A DNA stretch of 64,000 nt from Pseudomonadota bacterium (lineage in GTDB: Bacteria; Pseudomonadota; Gammaproteobacteria; Xanthomonadales; Ahniellaceae): positions 1 to 64,000 of the forward strand of contig JALHNO010000020.1 in NCBI GenBank assembly GCA_022843465.1, given 5' to 3'. The translations under genes were made by a program, and so were the position numbers. Positions 46,704 through 56,362 of this stretch are shown here, one piece after another (the first letter of the stretch is position 1; each line of letters opens with the position of its first letter). The notes under the pieces are model-generated. The model saw only the letters and a program-made list of their open reading frames with translations, had not been told where the DNA came from and ran no database searches.

Positions 46704-47516
46704 GTGCTCCGATGGTCGCCGCTGATCGGCCGCGCAATTCGCGCAGCTCGGCCCTTCGGTTTGATGGGCGCACCCGCGTTGAACTCTCTGTTGGCAGGCC
46801 ACTGGCCTGAGGCCAGACCCACCCCGCGCGCAGACGCCGCGTACTACTGCGCACACCTGCTGGTGCCCGTGCTGAGCGCGCTCTGCGCCAGCCTGTGGCT
46901 GATGCTGCTTGGCGGCGACCAGTGGCTCGCGCACCAGATCTACAGCTGGGGCGGCGGTGAATGGTGGCTGCGCAAACATCTAGTGACTGCTCAGCTCATT
47001 CATCCCGGCGGCAAGTATCTGAGCGCGTCACTGTGGCTGGGCTGTGCCTGGGCCTATGGTCGCACTCGCAGCGATCCTGCCCTGCAGCGCTGGCGCAGAC
47101 CGCTCGCCTACCTGCTGCTGACGACTTTGCTCGCGACCAGCCTGATCGCCGTGCTCAAGGCACAACTGGCGATGGATTGCGCCTGGGATGTGATCGGCTA
47201 CGGTGGCCAGCGTCCCTACCTCGTCCTGTTCGAGGCGCGGCCGTCCTGGCTACCGCGGGCCGGATGCTTCCCGGCGGGGCACGCCGGCTCCGGCTATTGC
47301 TGGGTCGCCTGGTACTTCTTCCTTGCAAGAACCATCCCGAAATGGCGCTGGTACGGCCTCGCGGGCGGTCTGCTGCTGGGTCTGACCTTCGGTGTCTCGC
47401 AGCAGTTGCGCGGTGCCCACTTCGCTTCGCACGATGTCGCGACGCTGCTGATCTGCTGGCTGGTGGCGCTGGGCTTGAGCGCTCTGATGCTGCGCTCAGC
47501 GGCAGGCCGGTCATGA
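46704..47516 (+). CDS. PAP2-family membrane phosphatase
   Basis: About 270 residues if it starts at GTG 46704; an ATG at 46764 gives 250. It has several hydrophobic segments and PAP2 motifs: KAQLAMDCAWD, FPAGHAGSGYC with the conserved His, and RGAHFASHDVAT. It probably removes phosphate from a lipid, such as undecaprenyl-diphosphate or lipid A. Its stop overlaps the eptA start (ATGA), so they are coupled. The reliable start is uncertain, as no ribosome binding site is obvious. Confidence 0.85.
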   Translation: MLRWSPLIGRAIRAARPFGLMGAPALNSLLAGHWPEARPTPRADAAYYCAHLLVPVLSALCASLWLMLLGGDQWLAHQIYSWGGGEWWLRKHLVTAQLIHPGGKYLSASLWLGCAWAYGRTRSDPALQRWRRPLAYLLLTTLLATSLIAVLKAQLAMDCAWDVIGYGGQRPYLVLFEARPSWLPRAGCFPAGHAGSGYCWVAWYFFLARTIPKWRWYGLAGGLLLGLTFGVSQQLRGAHFASHDVATLLICWLVALGLSALMLRSAAGRS

Positions 47517-49213
47517 ATCCGCCCTCCGGTCGGCGAACCTGGTGGCAGGCGATCGGCGTGCGTCCCGAGCTGAGCGTGGAGTCGATTGCCCTGTTCAGCT
47601 GCCTGTTTGTCGCCCTGTTCTGCAATGCCTCGTTCTGGCGCGCCGCGCTCGTCGGCTATGCCATCGACAGCCTGGACACCTGGCGCTTCATTTTCGGCAC
47701 CTTCGTCGCGCTGGTCGGTCTGCATCTGACCGTGTTCCTGTTCGTGCTTAACCGCTGGACGCTCAAGCCGCTGCTGGCAATCCTGTTTGTGACCACCGCA
47801 ATGGCGGCCTTCCATCAGGACCGCTATGGGGTGTTTCTCGATGTCGGCATGCTGCGCAACATCCTGCATACCGAGTACAAGGAGGCCCGTGAGCTGTTCA
47901 CGCCAGGCCTCGCCGTGCAGTTGCTGGTGCAGGCCGGAATTCCGATCCTGGTGCTGCTGCGACTGCGCGTGGTCAGGCGCAGCTGGAACCGGGCACTGTG
48001 GATCCGCCTGGCGATGATCTGCGCGACCCTGGCGGTCACTGCATTCGGCATGCTGCTGTCGTTTCGCGATTTGTCGATCCTGATGCGCAACCACAAGGAA
48101 GTGCGTTATCTGGTGACGCCGGGCAACTATCTCTATGCGAGTCTGCGCGCCGGCGTTGCCGACGTGAAAGCCGGACGCGCAACACTGGCGACTGTCGGAG
48201 CGGATGCCAGCAAGCTGGCGCGCCCGCTCGGAGCACGTCCCCGGCTCGTGGTGGTGGTGGTCGGTGAGACCGTGCGCGCAGACCATTGGGGGCTGAACGA
48301 CTATGCGCGGGATACGACGCCGCAGCTGCGTGCGCTCGGCGTCACCAATTTCCCCGAGGTCTCCAGCTGTGGCACCGCCACTGAAGTCTCGTTGCCCTGC
48401 ATGTTCTCTGCAGTCGGTCGTCGCGATTACGACGAGGAGCGCATCCGCGGTTCGGAATCCCTGCTGCATGTGGTCGAGCGCGCCGGCGTGGCGACCCTTT
48501 GGCGCGACAATCAGACCGGCTGCAAAGGCGTCTGCCGCGATCTCGATTTCCAGCAGCTAAATGCACTTGAGGTTCCCGGCCTGTGTGCGGGTGGCCTGTG
48601 CCAGGACGAGATCCTGCTTGAAGGACTGCAGCTCGAACTCGACCGTCGACCCGGTGACCTGCTCGTGGTCCTGCATCCGCTTGGCAATCATGGCCCCAGC
48701 TACTACGCCCGTTATCCGGATCGATTCCGCCGCTACACGCCGACCTGCGATACCGCGGAATTGCGCCTGTGCAGCAGCGAGCAGGTCATCAACAGCTACG
48801 ACAATGCCGTGCTCTATGCCGATCATGTGGTCGCCCAGACCATCCGGCTGTTGCAGAAGCAGCCTCGCGACAGCGCCCTGATCTATGTTTCCGATCACGG
48901 GGAATCCCTCGGCGAACACAATCTCTACCTGCACGGCATCCCGTATTCGATTGCACCGAGCACACAGACGGCGGTGCCGATGATCGCCTGGCTCAGCCCG
49001 GAGATCGAACACGCGCTCGGCATCGATGTGAGCTGCCTGAACAGGGTAGCCGCGCAACCGGCCGCACACGACCATCTGTTCCACAGCGTCATCGGGTTGC
49101 TCGGCGTAAGTACCCAGGCCTACCAGCCGGAGTACGACCTGTTCCAACGTTGTCGCGACGCGGGCGCACTGATCGCGCACGCCGCGCAGGCCGCGCCGCC
49201 CGCGCCGCGCTGA
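47513..49213 (+). CDS. eptA: Lipid A phosphoethanolamine transferase (EptA/MCR family)
   Basis: The 566-residue protein has about five N-terminal transmembrane helices and a periplasmic alkaline-phosphatase-like domain. It keeps VVGETVRADHWGLNDYARDT, the nucleophile segment SCGTATEVSLPCMFS, HPLGNHGPSYY, and the metal-binding YVSDHGESLGE. It would transfer phosphoethanolamine to lipid A phosphate, which lowers charge and can raise polymyxin resistance. Several Cys pairs in the periplasmic part fit the disulfides of this family. It overlaps the PAP2 gene by four bases. Confidence 0.93.
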   Translation: MNPPSGRRTWWQAIGVRPELSVESIALFSCLFVALFCNASFWRAALVGYAIDSLDTWRFIFGTFVALVGLHLTVFLFVLNRWTLKPLLAILFVTTAMAAFHQDRYGVFLDVGMLRNILHTEYKEARELFTPGLAVQLLVQAGIPILVLLRLRVVRRSWNRALWIRLAMICATLAVTAFGMLLSFRDLSILMRNHKEVRYLVTPGNYLYASLRAGVADVKAGRATLATVGADASKLARPLGARPRLVVVVVGETVRADHWGLNDYARDTTPQLRALGVTNFPEVSSCGTATEVSLPCMFSAVGRRDYDEERIRGSESLLHVVERAGVATLWRDNQTGCKGVCRDLDFQQLNALEVPGLCAGGLCQDEILLEGLQLELDRRPGDLLVVLHPLGNHGPSYYARYPDRFRRYTPTCDTAELRLCSSEQVINSYDNAVLYADHVVAQTIRLLQKQPRDSALIYVSDHGESLGEHNLYLHGIPYSIAPSTQTAVPMIAWLSPEIEHALGIDVSCLNRVAAQPAAHDHLFHSVIGLLGVSTQAYQPEYDLFQRCRDAGALIAHAAQAAPPAPR

Positions 49214-49224
49214 GCCGCGCTCGC

Positions 49225-49256
49225 GGGCAATGCCCGATTGCGGCACAATTGCCGCA
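49225..49256 (+). terminator. Paired stem-loops after eptA
   Basis: GGGCA-A-TGCCC (49225-49235) and TGCGGCA-CAAT-TGCCGCA (49239-49256) lie 12 bases past the eptA stop. They probably end the pap2-eptA transcript; no long U-run is present. Confidence 0.4.
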
Positions 49257-49435
49257 CCTCTGTCGTGGAACCATGGCTTCGCGGGTCCGGTCACTGAGTA
49301 CGCGGCGTCGCCGCTTGCTCGTTGATCCCGCACTGCTGGACACGCGCAGCATTGCCGCTGCGAGCGCCAAGCCGGGATTGAGCCGGTTTTCCCGCCTTTT
49401 GCGCATAGAGTTCTATCCAACTTCTGGAATGCCTG

Positions 49436-52400
49436 ATGAAAAGTCCTGCCCGATCCGCCCTGACTCCACTCGCGCTGACGCTTGCTGCGGTGTTCAGTTC
49501 CACGCTCGCTGCGCGCGAGCTTGGCAATTTCGACATCAATACCGCCGCTGGCAACAAGCGCGCTGTTGCCGGGATCTCGCAGACGGACGCGCATCCGCCG
49601 CGGATCGGGCGCGACGCCCTCGGCCGCGCGACCTTCAGCTGGGTGCAGCAGGATCTGTCAGCCGCCGCCAAGGCCGTTGTGCACGATCCCGAGTCGGCGG
49701 CACGCGCCCACCTCGGGCTGCTGCTCGACGATGCCAAGCACCGCATCGACGCGGCGACCGCTCTGAAACTGCACAAGATCGATACGCAGCGTGGTGGCGC
49801 CAGACTGGTGCAGTTCAAGGCCCAGTTGCAGGGCATCCAGATATTCCGTGAGGACCTGGCCCTGTTGCTTGATCGCGATCAGCGTCTGGTCGCCATGCGC
49901 GGACCATTGCCGGATACCTCGGCTGCCCAGGCCAAGTCGCTGCCTGCGTTCCGGCTGAGTGCTGCCGAAGCCATCGCGGCCGCCCTGAAGTCCTATGACT
50001 TTCCCGCCGAGGTCGCTGGCAAGCTGCGGCCGGGTGTGCTCAACGGCGCCTATCAGCACTTCGAACTGCCGGCCAAACTGAGCAGTGCCAGTGGTGCCGT
50101 TGCCGCCGGCGAGCAACGTGCAAGGCGCGTCTACTACCGCACTTCTGCCGGGCTGCAGCCGGCCTGGTACGTGGAGACCCAGATTGCCGATTCGGCCAGC
50201 GCCTCCGGCGACCTGTACGGTCATGTCATCTCGGCCGTCGATGGCAGCACGCTGTTCCGCAAGAATCACACCGCGCATGCGGATAGTTTCAGCTACCGTG
50301 TCTGGGCCGAAAACAGCAGTGAGGGCCTGCCCTATCCGAGTACGTTCGGGCGCAATGCCACGCCGGACCCGGACGGCCTGCCGACCAACAACGTCGTCGC
50401 GACGATTCCGCAGGTGTTGCGCAGCCTGGCCAATGCGCCGTTCAGCCGCTCGGCAACCGATGGCTGGCTGGCGCCGGGTGCCAGCACCACCAATGGCAAC
50501 AATGTGCGTGCCTACGCTGATCTGGTCGCCCCCAGCGGCCTCGGTGACGGTGATCTGTTGCCGGCTGCGACCAGTCCGGGAAGCTTCGACTACCTCTATG
50601 ACGTGAACCTGAGTCCGGGTGCCAGCGCAACTCAGAGCCAGGCCGCGACGGTGAATCTGTTCTACGTGGTGAACTGGTTGCATGACTGGTTCTACGATCA
50701 CGGATTCAGCGAGACCGATGGCAACGCCCAGCTCGATAATTATGGGCGCGGTGGCCTGGGTGGCGATCTGATTCGTGCCGAGGCGCAGGATTACGACGTG
50801 ATGGACAATGCCAACATGGCGACGCCGAGTGATGGATTCTCGCCGCGCATGCAGATGGGTCTGTGGGGCACAAGCACGGTGCGTGACAGCAGTCTCGACG
50901 CAACGATCATCGCCCACGAGTGGGGGCACTACCTCAGCAATCGCCTTGTACTGGACGCCAACGGTCTGGATACCCAGCATGCCTCTGGAATGGGCGAAGG
51001 CTGGAGCGATGTCCTTGCGTTGCTGATCATGACCAAGGAGGAGGACCGCCTCAAGCCCGGGAATGCCAATTTCGCGGGGGCCTACGCCAGCGCCGGATAT
51101 GCCGCGAACGATTCCTACTATGGCGTCCGTCGCTATCCCTACTCGACCGACATGTCCAAGAGTCCGCTGACCCTGGGTCACCTCACCGACGGCAGCTTCC
51201 TGCCGAGCAGTCCGCCGCCGCGGTTCTTCGGGTCGAACACGGCGATTCACGGTCAGGGCGAGGTCTGGGCGCTCGCCCTGTGGGAGGCCTATGTCGCGAT
51301 GTTGAACGACACATCGCGACTGAGCTTCAACGAGGCACAGAGCCGGATGAAGGATTATCTGGTCGCCGGCATGAAGATGACCCCGGGCTCGCCGACCATG
51401 GTGGAGGCACGCGACGCCATCCTGGCCAGCATCCTTGCCAGCGGCCAGACAGCGGACTTCGCCCTGTTCACAGCGGCGTTTGCCAAGCGAGGCCTGGGCG
51501 CTGGTGCGCTGATTCCTGATCGCTACAGCTCCACCAATGCTGGCCTGATCGAGAGCACCCAGCAGGGCGCCGATATTGCGGTCGCAGCGGCAGCAGTCGG
51601 GATCCCCACCGGCTGTGATGCCGATACCGTACTGGATGTTGGCGATACCGCAATGGTTTCGGTGACCGTCAGGAACACCGGTTTCACCACCCTGAGTTCG
51701 GCAACGGCCACCTTGAGCTCGAGCAATCCGGCACTGGTGTTTCCCAATGGACCGACCATCGACATCGGCAGCGTGCCGCTGTTCGGCAGCAAGACCGCGA
51801 GCATTCCGGTGCGACTGGCCAGCACGGTGCCGGCAAATTCCGCCATCACGATCACCGCCACACCGAACGCTGCCGGCATAAACGCGCCGCCAGGGGCGAT
51901 CGGCTCGACCCGGATTTTTGTCAACTACGACCAGATTCCGCAGGCGAGTTCGAGCGAGACCTTCGACGGCAATCGGACCACCTGGCGTGCCCGTCGCGAT
52001 CCTGCCGGTACCGGCACCGAATCGTGGATCCAGCGCGAGGAGAACGGGCAGTTCTTCCTGCACGGTTCCGATCTGAATTCCAATTCCGTCAACTGGATCG
52101 AGTCGCCCCAGCTCGCAGTTGGCAGTGGGCCGCTGACCATCACGCTGAACCATCGCCATGCCTTCGAGACCGACGCCAACGAGTTCTACGATGGCGGCGT
52201 GATCCAGGCCAGCATCGACGGTGGTGTTACCTGGACCGATGTCGATGCCGCCGCTGCCGGCTATTCGACCGGGGCGCTGTCGGCCTGCTGTGGCAACCCG
52301 CTTGCCGGCAAGCGCGGCTATCTGCACAACAGCGCGCTGTTTCCGAACTTCCGGGATCAGGTCATCAATTTCGGCACGACCTATGCGAACCAGGCCAACT

Positions 52401-53323
52401 TCAGGCTGCGTTTCGGTGTCGCCACCGACGCCGCTTCGAACGGGCTCGGCTGGGACATCAACACGGTGACCTTCAGCGGCCTGACCAATACCCCGTTTGA
52501 TGCGGTCAGCGCACAGGCCGCGAACTGCAGCCTGAGCAATGGCAAGTCCCTGCAGGGCGCGCTTGGTGGTACCTACTATTCCGCCCAGCGTTCGGGCGAG
52601 GGTGTGCTGGTTGACTTCGGCCAGGTCGGCACCACGCCGGTGGTGTTCTTCACCTGGTACACCTATGCCGATGGCGAGCAGCAGTGGCTGGTCGGCAGCA
52701 AGGACTTTGCGACCACCGACAAGAGCATTGCCATCGATCTGATCAGCACCCGCGGCGCCAGTTTCGGCAGCGGATTCCAGCCCAGTGATGTTGTGCGTTC
52801 GTCCTGGGGCAGTGCGGCGCTGTCGTTCACCGACTGCAATACCATGACGCTGAATTATCAGAAGGCCACCGGTGAACGCGGTACACAGACGCTGAGCAGG
52901 TTGTTCGGGGCGATGCCGGCCGGGCAATGCGGCCTGCTCCATGGCGGCTTGAGTGGCACGTATTACTCGCCCAGCCGATCCGGCGAGGGTGTGCTGGTCG
53001 ACTTCGGTCAGGTCAATGGTACGCCGATCCAGTTCTTCACCTGGTACACCTATGGCAGCGGCAGTCAGCAATGGCTGGTCGGCAGCCACGCCTTCAGCGC
53101 GGGCGACAGCATGCTCGCGCTGGATCTGGTCAGCACGCAGGGCGCCAGCTTTGGCGACGCCTTCAATCCCGGCGATGTCATCCGCACGCCCTGGGGCACG
53201 GTCACCCAGCGCTTCCCCGACTGCAATACCCTGGAGCTGAGCTACCAGAAGGCCGGCGGTGAATCGGGCACGCAGACACTGACACGCGTGCTTGGGCGAC
53301 TCGAAACCGGGCAGTGCCAGTAA
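49436..53323 (+). CDS. Secreted M36 (fungalysin) metalloprotease with two C-terminal repeat domains
   Basis: The 1295-residue protein has a signal peptide, an FTP-like propeptide (about 65-280) and a catalytic domain with HEWGH (494-498) and downstream EGWSD (521-525), the zinc ligands of M36 peptidases. After it come a bacterial Ig-like segment (about 700-800), a lectin-like region with CCGN, and two homologous domains (about 1045-1165 and 1170-1295). Both of these carry SGEGVLVDFGQV and FFTWYTY. The ATG is 222 bases past eptA. It is exported, probably by the general secretion pathway with later maturation. The FxDGFE motif seen on its neighbours is absent. Confidence 0.93.
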   Translation: MKSPARSALTPLALTLAAVFSSTLAARELGNFDINTAAGNKRAVAGISQTDAHPPRIGRDALGRATFSWVQQDLSAAAKAVVHDPESAARAHLGLLLDDAKHRIDAATALKLHKIDTQRGGARLVQFKAQLQGIQIFREDLALLLDRDQRLVAMRGPLPDTSAAQAKSLPAFRLSAAEAIAAALKSYDFPAEVAGKLRPGVLNGAYQHFELPAKLSSASGAVAAGEQRARRVYYRTSAGLQPAWYVETQIADSASASGDLYGHVISAVDGSTLFRKNHTAHADSFSYRVWAENSSEGLPYPSTFGRNATPDPDGLPTNNVVATIPQVLRSLANAPFSRSATDGWLAPGASTTNGNNVRAYADLVAPSGLGDGDLLPAATSPGSFDYLYDVNLSPGASATQSQAATVNLFYVVNWLHDWFYDHGFSETDGNAQLDNYGRGGLGGDLIRAEAQDYDVMDNANMATPSDGFSPRMQMGLWGTSTVRDSSLDATIIAHEWGHYLSNRLVLDANGLDTQHASGMGEGWSDVLALLIMTKEEDRLKPGNANFAGAYASAGYAANDSYYGVRRYPYSTDMSKSPLTLGHLTDGSFLPSSPPPRFFGSNTAIHGQGEVWALALWEAYVAMLNDTSRLSFNEAQSRMKDYLVAGMKMTPGSPTMVEARDAILASILASGQTADFALFTAAFAKRGLGAGALIPDRYSSTNAGLIESTQQGADIAVAAAAVGIPTGCDADTVLDVGDTAMVSVTVRNTGFTTLSSATATLSSSNPALVFPNGPTIDIGSVPLFGSKTASIPVRLASTVPANSAITITATPNAAGINAPPGAIGSTRIFVNYDQIPQASSSETFDGNRTTWRARRDPAGTGTESWIQREENGQFFLHGSDLNSNSVNWIESPQLAVGSGPLTITLNHRHAFETDANEFYDGGVIQASIDGGVTWTDVDAAAAGYSTGALSACCGNPLAGKRGYLHNSALFPNFRDQVINFGTTYANQANFRLRFGVATDAASNGLGWDINTVTFSGLTNTPFDAVSAQAANCSLSNGKSLQGALGGTYYSAQRSGEGVLVDFGQVGTTPVVFFTWYTYADGEQQWLVGSKDFATTDKSIAIDLISTRGASFGSGFQPSDVVRSSWGSAALSFTDCNTMTLNYQKATGERGTQTLSRLFGAMPAGQCGLLHGGLSGTYYSPSRSGEGVLVDFGQVNGTPIQFFTWYTYGSGSQQWLVGSHAFSAGDSMLALDLVSTQGASFGDAFNPGDVIRTPWGTVTQRFPDCNTLELSYQKAGGESGTQTLTRVLGRLETGQCQ
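52545..53323 (+). repeat. Internal duplication encoding tandem C-terminal domains
   Basis: Two stretches of about 370 bases encode similar domains with RSGEGVLVDFGQV, FFTWYTY, QQWLVGS and DCNT in the same order. Divergence at many codons suggests an old duplication that was kept, not a recent one. Confidence 0.85.
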
Positions 53324-53344
53324 TCAGCGACTGTCCCGCGATGT

Positions 53345-53419
53345 TGTAGGGCATCTCTGCGAGATGCCTTCTCAACACCGCGACGAGTTCAGGATGGCAT
53401 CTCACAGAGATGCCCTACA
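53345..53419. repeat. REPIN-like inverted pair of REP hairpins
   Basis: Two 24-bp arms (53345-53368 and 53396-53419) are complementary except for one base. Each arm contains its own hairpin (GGCATCTC-TGC-GAGATGCC) preceded by a TGTAG tag. This matches the layout of a REPIN, a mobile pair of REP sequences. No RAYT transposase gene is in the window. Confidence 0.75.
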
Positions 53420-53446
53420 GGGAAGAGCGTGCCCGACACCGCAATC

Positions 53447-54220
53447 TCACGTTTCATCCAGCAACCGGAGCATTCGCTTCAACGCAAAATGGCGATAGCT
53501 CTGCTCGATCAATCCGCGCATCTCGTCGGCGCTGCTGCGTTTGCTGACATCGAGCGCAGTCCAGCCTTGGTGGCCGAGATAGGGCGGCACCCGGAACCGC
53601 GGGTCTTCGATCAGCATGCTCTGCAGTTCGGCGCCGGTCCAGACCGCGAGACTCAATCGGCCATCCAGAAAGTACAGCTGGGCAAAGCAGCGCTTGCCAG
53701 CGCGCCAGACCGGGAATCCGAACTGCCGCTGCTCGCTGGTCTCGGGCAGCGCCAGACAGATTTCGCGCACCTTGGCCAACATCTTCTGCGCCGCCGCTGT
53801 CTGCATCGGATCGAGTTCATCGGCAGCCAGTGATCGCGTTGGTGCCGTGACCGTCGCTGTCGTCTTGATCAGCGCGCGCATTCTTGCTGGCGCCGTGTGT
53901 TCGTAAGCCTCGCGCACCAATCCGGCAATTCGGGTCCACGACAGTCCTTGATCGAGACAGACGCCGAGCCAGCCCCGCGGACCGACATACGGAGGTACAA
54001 AGAACTGCCCCGGCTCATTCGCACAGTGCAGGGCCTGCGCTCCGGGCGGTGCATTGAGCCAGAGCGCCACGCGGCCATCGCCGTGCGTGTTCACCGCATA
54101 GACCGCAAACACCTTGCCCTTGCGTACTCTGAAATTCGGCGCACCATGGGAGACGAATTCCTCGGCCTCGGGAAGGCCCAGGCAGACTTCGCGTACCGTT
54201 GTTGCAATATCGTCCGCCAC
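53447..54220 (-). CDS. Duplicated MmcQ/YjbR-family protein
   Basis: About 257 residues if it starts at GTG 54220 behind AGGGA; a TTG at 54292 is possible. It contains two copies of the MmcQ/YjbR fold. The first is at about 1-110, with VCLGLPEAEEFVSHGAPNFR and GWLGVCLD. The second is at about 140-255, with ICLALPETSEQRQFGFPVWR and GWTALDVS. MmcQ/YjbR proteins are often single-domain and may bind DNA; function here is unknown. It is convergent with the M36 gene across the REPIN-like element. Confidence 0.82.
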   Translation of the reverse strand: MADDIATTVREVCLGLPEAEEFVSHGAPNFRVRKGKVFAVYAVNTHGDGRVALWLNAPPGAQALHCANEPGQFFVPPYVGPRGWLGVCLDQGLSWTRIAGLVREAYEHTAPARMRALIKTTATVTAPTRSLAADELDPMQTAAAQKMLAKVREICLALPETSEQRQFGFPVWRAGKRCFAQLYFLDGRLSLAVWTGAELQSMLIEDPRFRVPPYLGHQGWTALDVSKRSSADEMRGLIEQSYRHFALKRMLRLLDET

Positions 54221-54405
54221 GGCGATCCCTGGTTGCGCATGCTGGCGCGAAGGTACTGCCGATTGCGACTGATTGCAGCGTGCAACCGCCAAAGGCGACC
54301 GACGCCGCCTGGCGCACTGTTACCCGCCTGCGTCGTTGTACCTTCCGCGCACGAGTGCTACAACAGGCGTTACCGAGCGCGCCAATCGCGCACCATGGAG
54401 GCAGC

Positions 54406-56007
54406 ATGAGCTCTCGCCTGTTGCAACGTCTGCTGCTCTGCATGGCGATCACCGCAACAGCCTCCGCGCACGCGGCCGGTGGACCCGATGCCTACGGATA
54501 CACCTGGCTGACGACGGCCGATCCAGGCGGACCGGTATTCAACTGGATCGACATCTCGGCCACAGGCACCCTGGTCACGGGTCTGGCGGACGACAACGCC
54601 GCGGCTGCCCTGCCATTGCCGCAGCCGTTCCGTTACTACTGGACCGATGTTGCGCAGTTTGTGGTCGGCTCCAACGGCTGGATCGGCATGCAGCCGGCCG
54701 CGAATATCGCCTCATGTTTTCCTGCCATCCCGACCGCCGGTGGTGCTGCCGATGGCTACATCGCCGCCTTCATGAGCGATCTGATTTTTGGCGGGGCCGG
54801 CAATCCGGCCTCGGTGCGCACGTTCTACGATACGGTCGGCGACCGCTTCATCATCAGCTATCTCGATGTGCCCTACTGGCAGGCCGCAGCACCAGGGTTC
54901 TTCGGCAGCAATACCTTCCAGATCATCCTCGACTACACCGATGATTCGATCACGGTGCAGTTCCTGTCGATGACTCCGTTCATCAACAACGGGAGTTGTG
55001 CGCACGATGCCGGAATGGGTATCGAAAGTCCGCAGGGAACGATCGGACTCGGTGTGCTCGATGAAGTCACTCCGCTGAACGGCACGGTGTGGCGCTTTGT
55101 CTATCCGGATGTGCCGCTGATCTCGGTCATCGATCCCTCGCCCAGTGCATTGCTCAATGCCGACAGCGCAGCGATGTTCGTGCATGCGGGCGCTCCGCAG
55201 ACGCTGAACGCGATCATCGGCAACTCCGGCAATGCCATGACCACGTCAGGCGTCACCGCGCGCGCTGAAGTCCTGCAGACCAATACCGCTGGCGCGAGTC
55301 TTTACGATCAGAGCACAAACATCGGGACGCTGGGCATGAACCAGCAGGTGCCGGTGAACTTCAGCCCCGACTATGTTCCGCTCAGCGGACCGCAGGTGCT
55401 GCGGGTCAGCGTCAGCGGTGGCGGCGACATCAATCCCGGCAACAACTCGGTGGTGAGCGAGATCCGCGGCCTGATCCCGGGCGGCGCGAATCAGATCCTG
55501 GGCTATGTCGATACCAGCGTGCCGACCGGCGCCCTGAGCTGGAATGGTGCCAGCGGCCAGTTCGATTTCGGCGCTGCCATCCTGATCGTGCCGCCGACTG
55601 CCCAATATGTGGTGAACAGTCTGCACGCCTTCATCAGCACGATTGATTCCGCAGACGGCATGGCGCTGGAGTTGCGCGACAATGACGGGCCGAATGGTGC
55701 ACCCGGTACCTCGCTGGCGTTGTTCGAGTATGCGGGAGCGTCGGTAGGCTCAGGCACCTGGCTGAACCAGTTTCTGCCGACGCCGATCGCTGTGGATGCA
55801 GACGGCTTCTATCTGGTCTGGTACCAGCGTGGCCTGCCCACCCTGGGCATCGTGTCCAATGAGCCGGTCTCGCGTCGCAACTACGAATTGCTCGGTGGTG
55901 CCTTCAGTCCCTGGCGCAGCAATGCGACCTCGGACCTGATGTTGCGCGTCGGTGCCAGTTCGATGGATGTGCAGCTTGTCGAACTGTTCCGCAACGGCTT
56001 CGAATAG
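54406..56007 (+). CDS. Secreted protein ending in FRNGFE
   Basis: The 533-residue protein has a signal peptide (about 1-23) and a nidogen/beta-sandwich-like first domain, with FRYYWTDVAQFVVGSNGWIG and QIILDYTDDSITVQFLS. CARDB-like and jelly-roll-like segments follow (about 245-345 and 365-520). The last residues are ELFRNGFE. The architecture is that of an exported adhesin-like protein. The ATG at 54406 follows GGAGG, and the gene is 185 bases downstream of the divergent MmcQ gene. Confidence 0.8.
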   Translation: MSSRLLQRLLLCMAITATASAHAAGGPDAYGYTWLTTADPGGPVFNWIDISATGTLVTGLADDNAAAALPLPQPFRYYWTDVAQFVVGSNGWIGMQPAANIASCFPAIPTAGGAADGYIAAFMSDLIFGGAGNPASVRTFYDTVGDRFIISYLDVPYWQAAAPGFFGSNTFQIILDYTDDSITVQFLSMTPFINNGSCAHDAGMGIESPQGTIGLGVLDEVTPLNGTVWRFVYPDVPLISVIDPSPSALLNADSAAMFVHAGAPQTLNAIIGNSGNAMTTSGVTARAEVLQTNTAGASLYDQSTNIGTLGMNQQVPVNFSPDYVPLSGPQVLRVSVSGGGDINPGNNSVVSEIRGLIPGGANQILGYVDTSVPTGALSWNGASGQFDFGAAILIVPPTAQYVVNSLHAFISTIDSADGMALELRDNDGPNGAPGTSLALFEYAGASVGSGTWLNQFLPTPIAVDADGFYLVWYQRGLPTLGIVSNEPVSRRNYELLGGAFSPWRSNATSDLMLRVGASSMDVQLVELFRNGFE

Positions 56008-56362
56008 GTGCGCCGGCCGCTGTAGGCTGGGCGTTCCAGCAATGCGTGGGCAATGAACTGACGACGGCATCGCCTCCGCGGCGTTTGGGCAATCCGGGTA
56101 CGGCGGCAAGCGTCCGCCGCCGCTGACTCCTTCCGACGCTGTGCAAGCCGCCGAGCCCGGGCCGGCTGTCTCTTGCCTGCGCAGGCCCCCGGCGATCCCC
56201 GGTTTGGCGCCGGCAGTCGGCCAGGAGTGGAATCCTGTCAACGCCTGCGCGCGCGGTGCGTCGCTCTTTCAGGATCGTCGAACCATTCGCCTTGCAGCGC
56301 GACCCGAACGGTTGCGGCACAAGGTGGCAGCGGCGCGGCGCACACTCGAAAGGGGGTTGATC
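56008..56362. other. Gene-free stretch before the SGNH-like gene
   Basis: I see no gene here. Reading frames upstream of 56363 are GC-rich and lack a signal peptide or ribosome binding site. A GGCGGC-AAGCGTCC-GCCGCC hairpin near 56102-56121 and further GC-rich inverted repeats occur, but no promoter could be recognised. Confidence 0.4.

Noticed and set aside
49658-53089. A 1143-codon open frame on the minus strand opposite the M36 protease
   Set aside because: It mirrors the protease codons and has no recognisable motifs, so it is a shadow frame.
56008-56362. A riboswitch upstream of the SGNH-like gene
   Set aside because: The GC-rich hairpins do not match the conserved cores of riboswitches I know, such as cobalamin, c-di-GMP or glycine.
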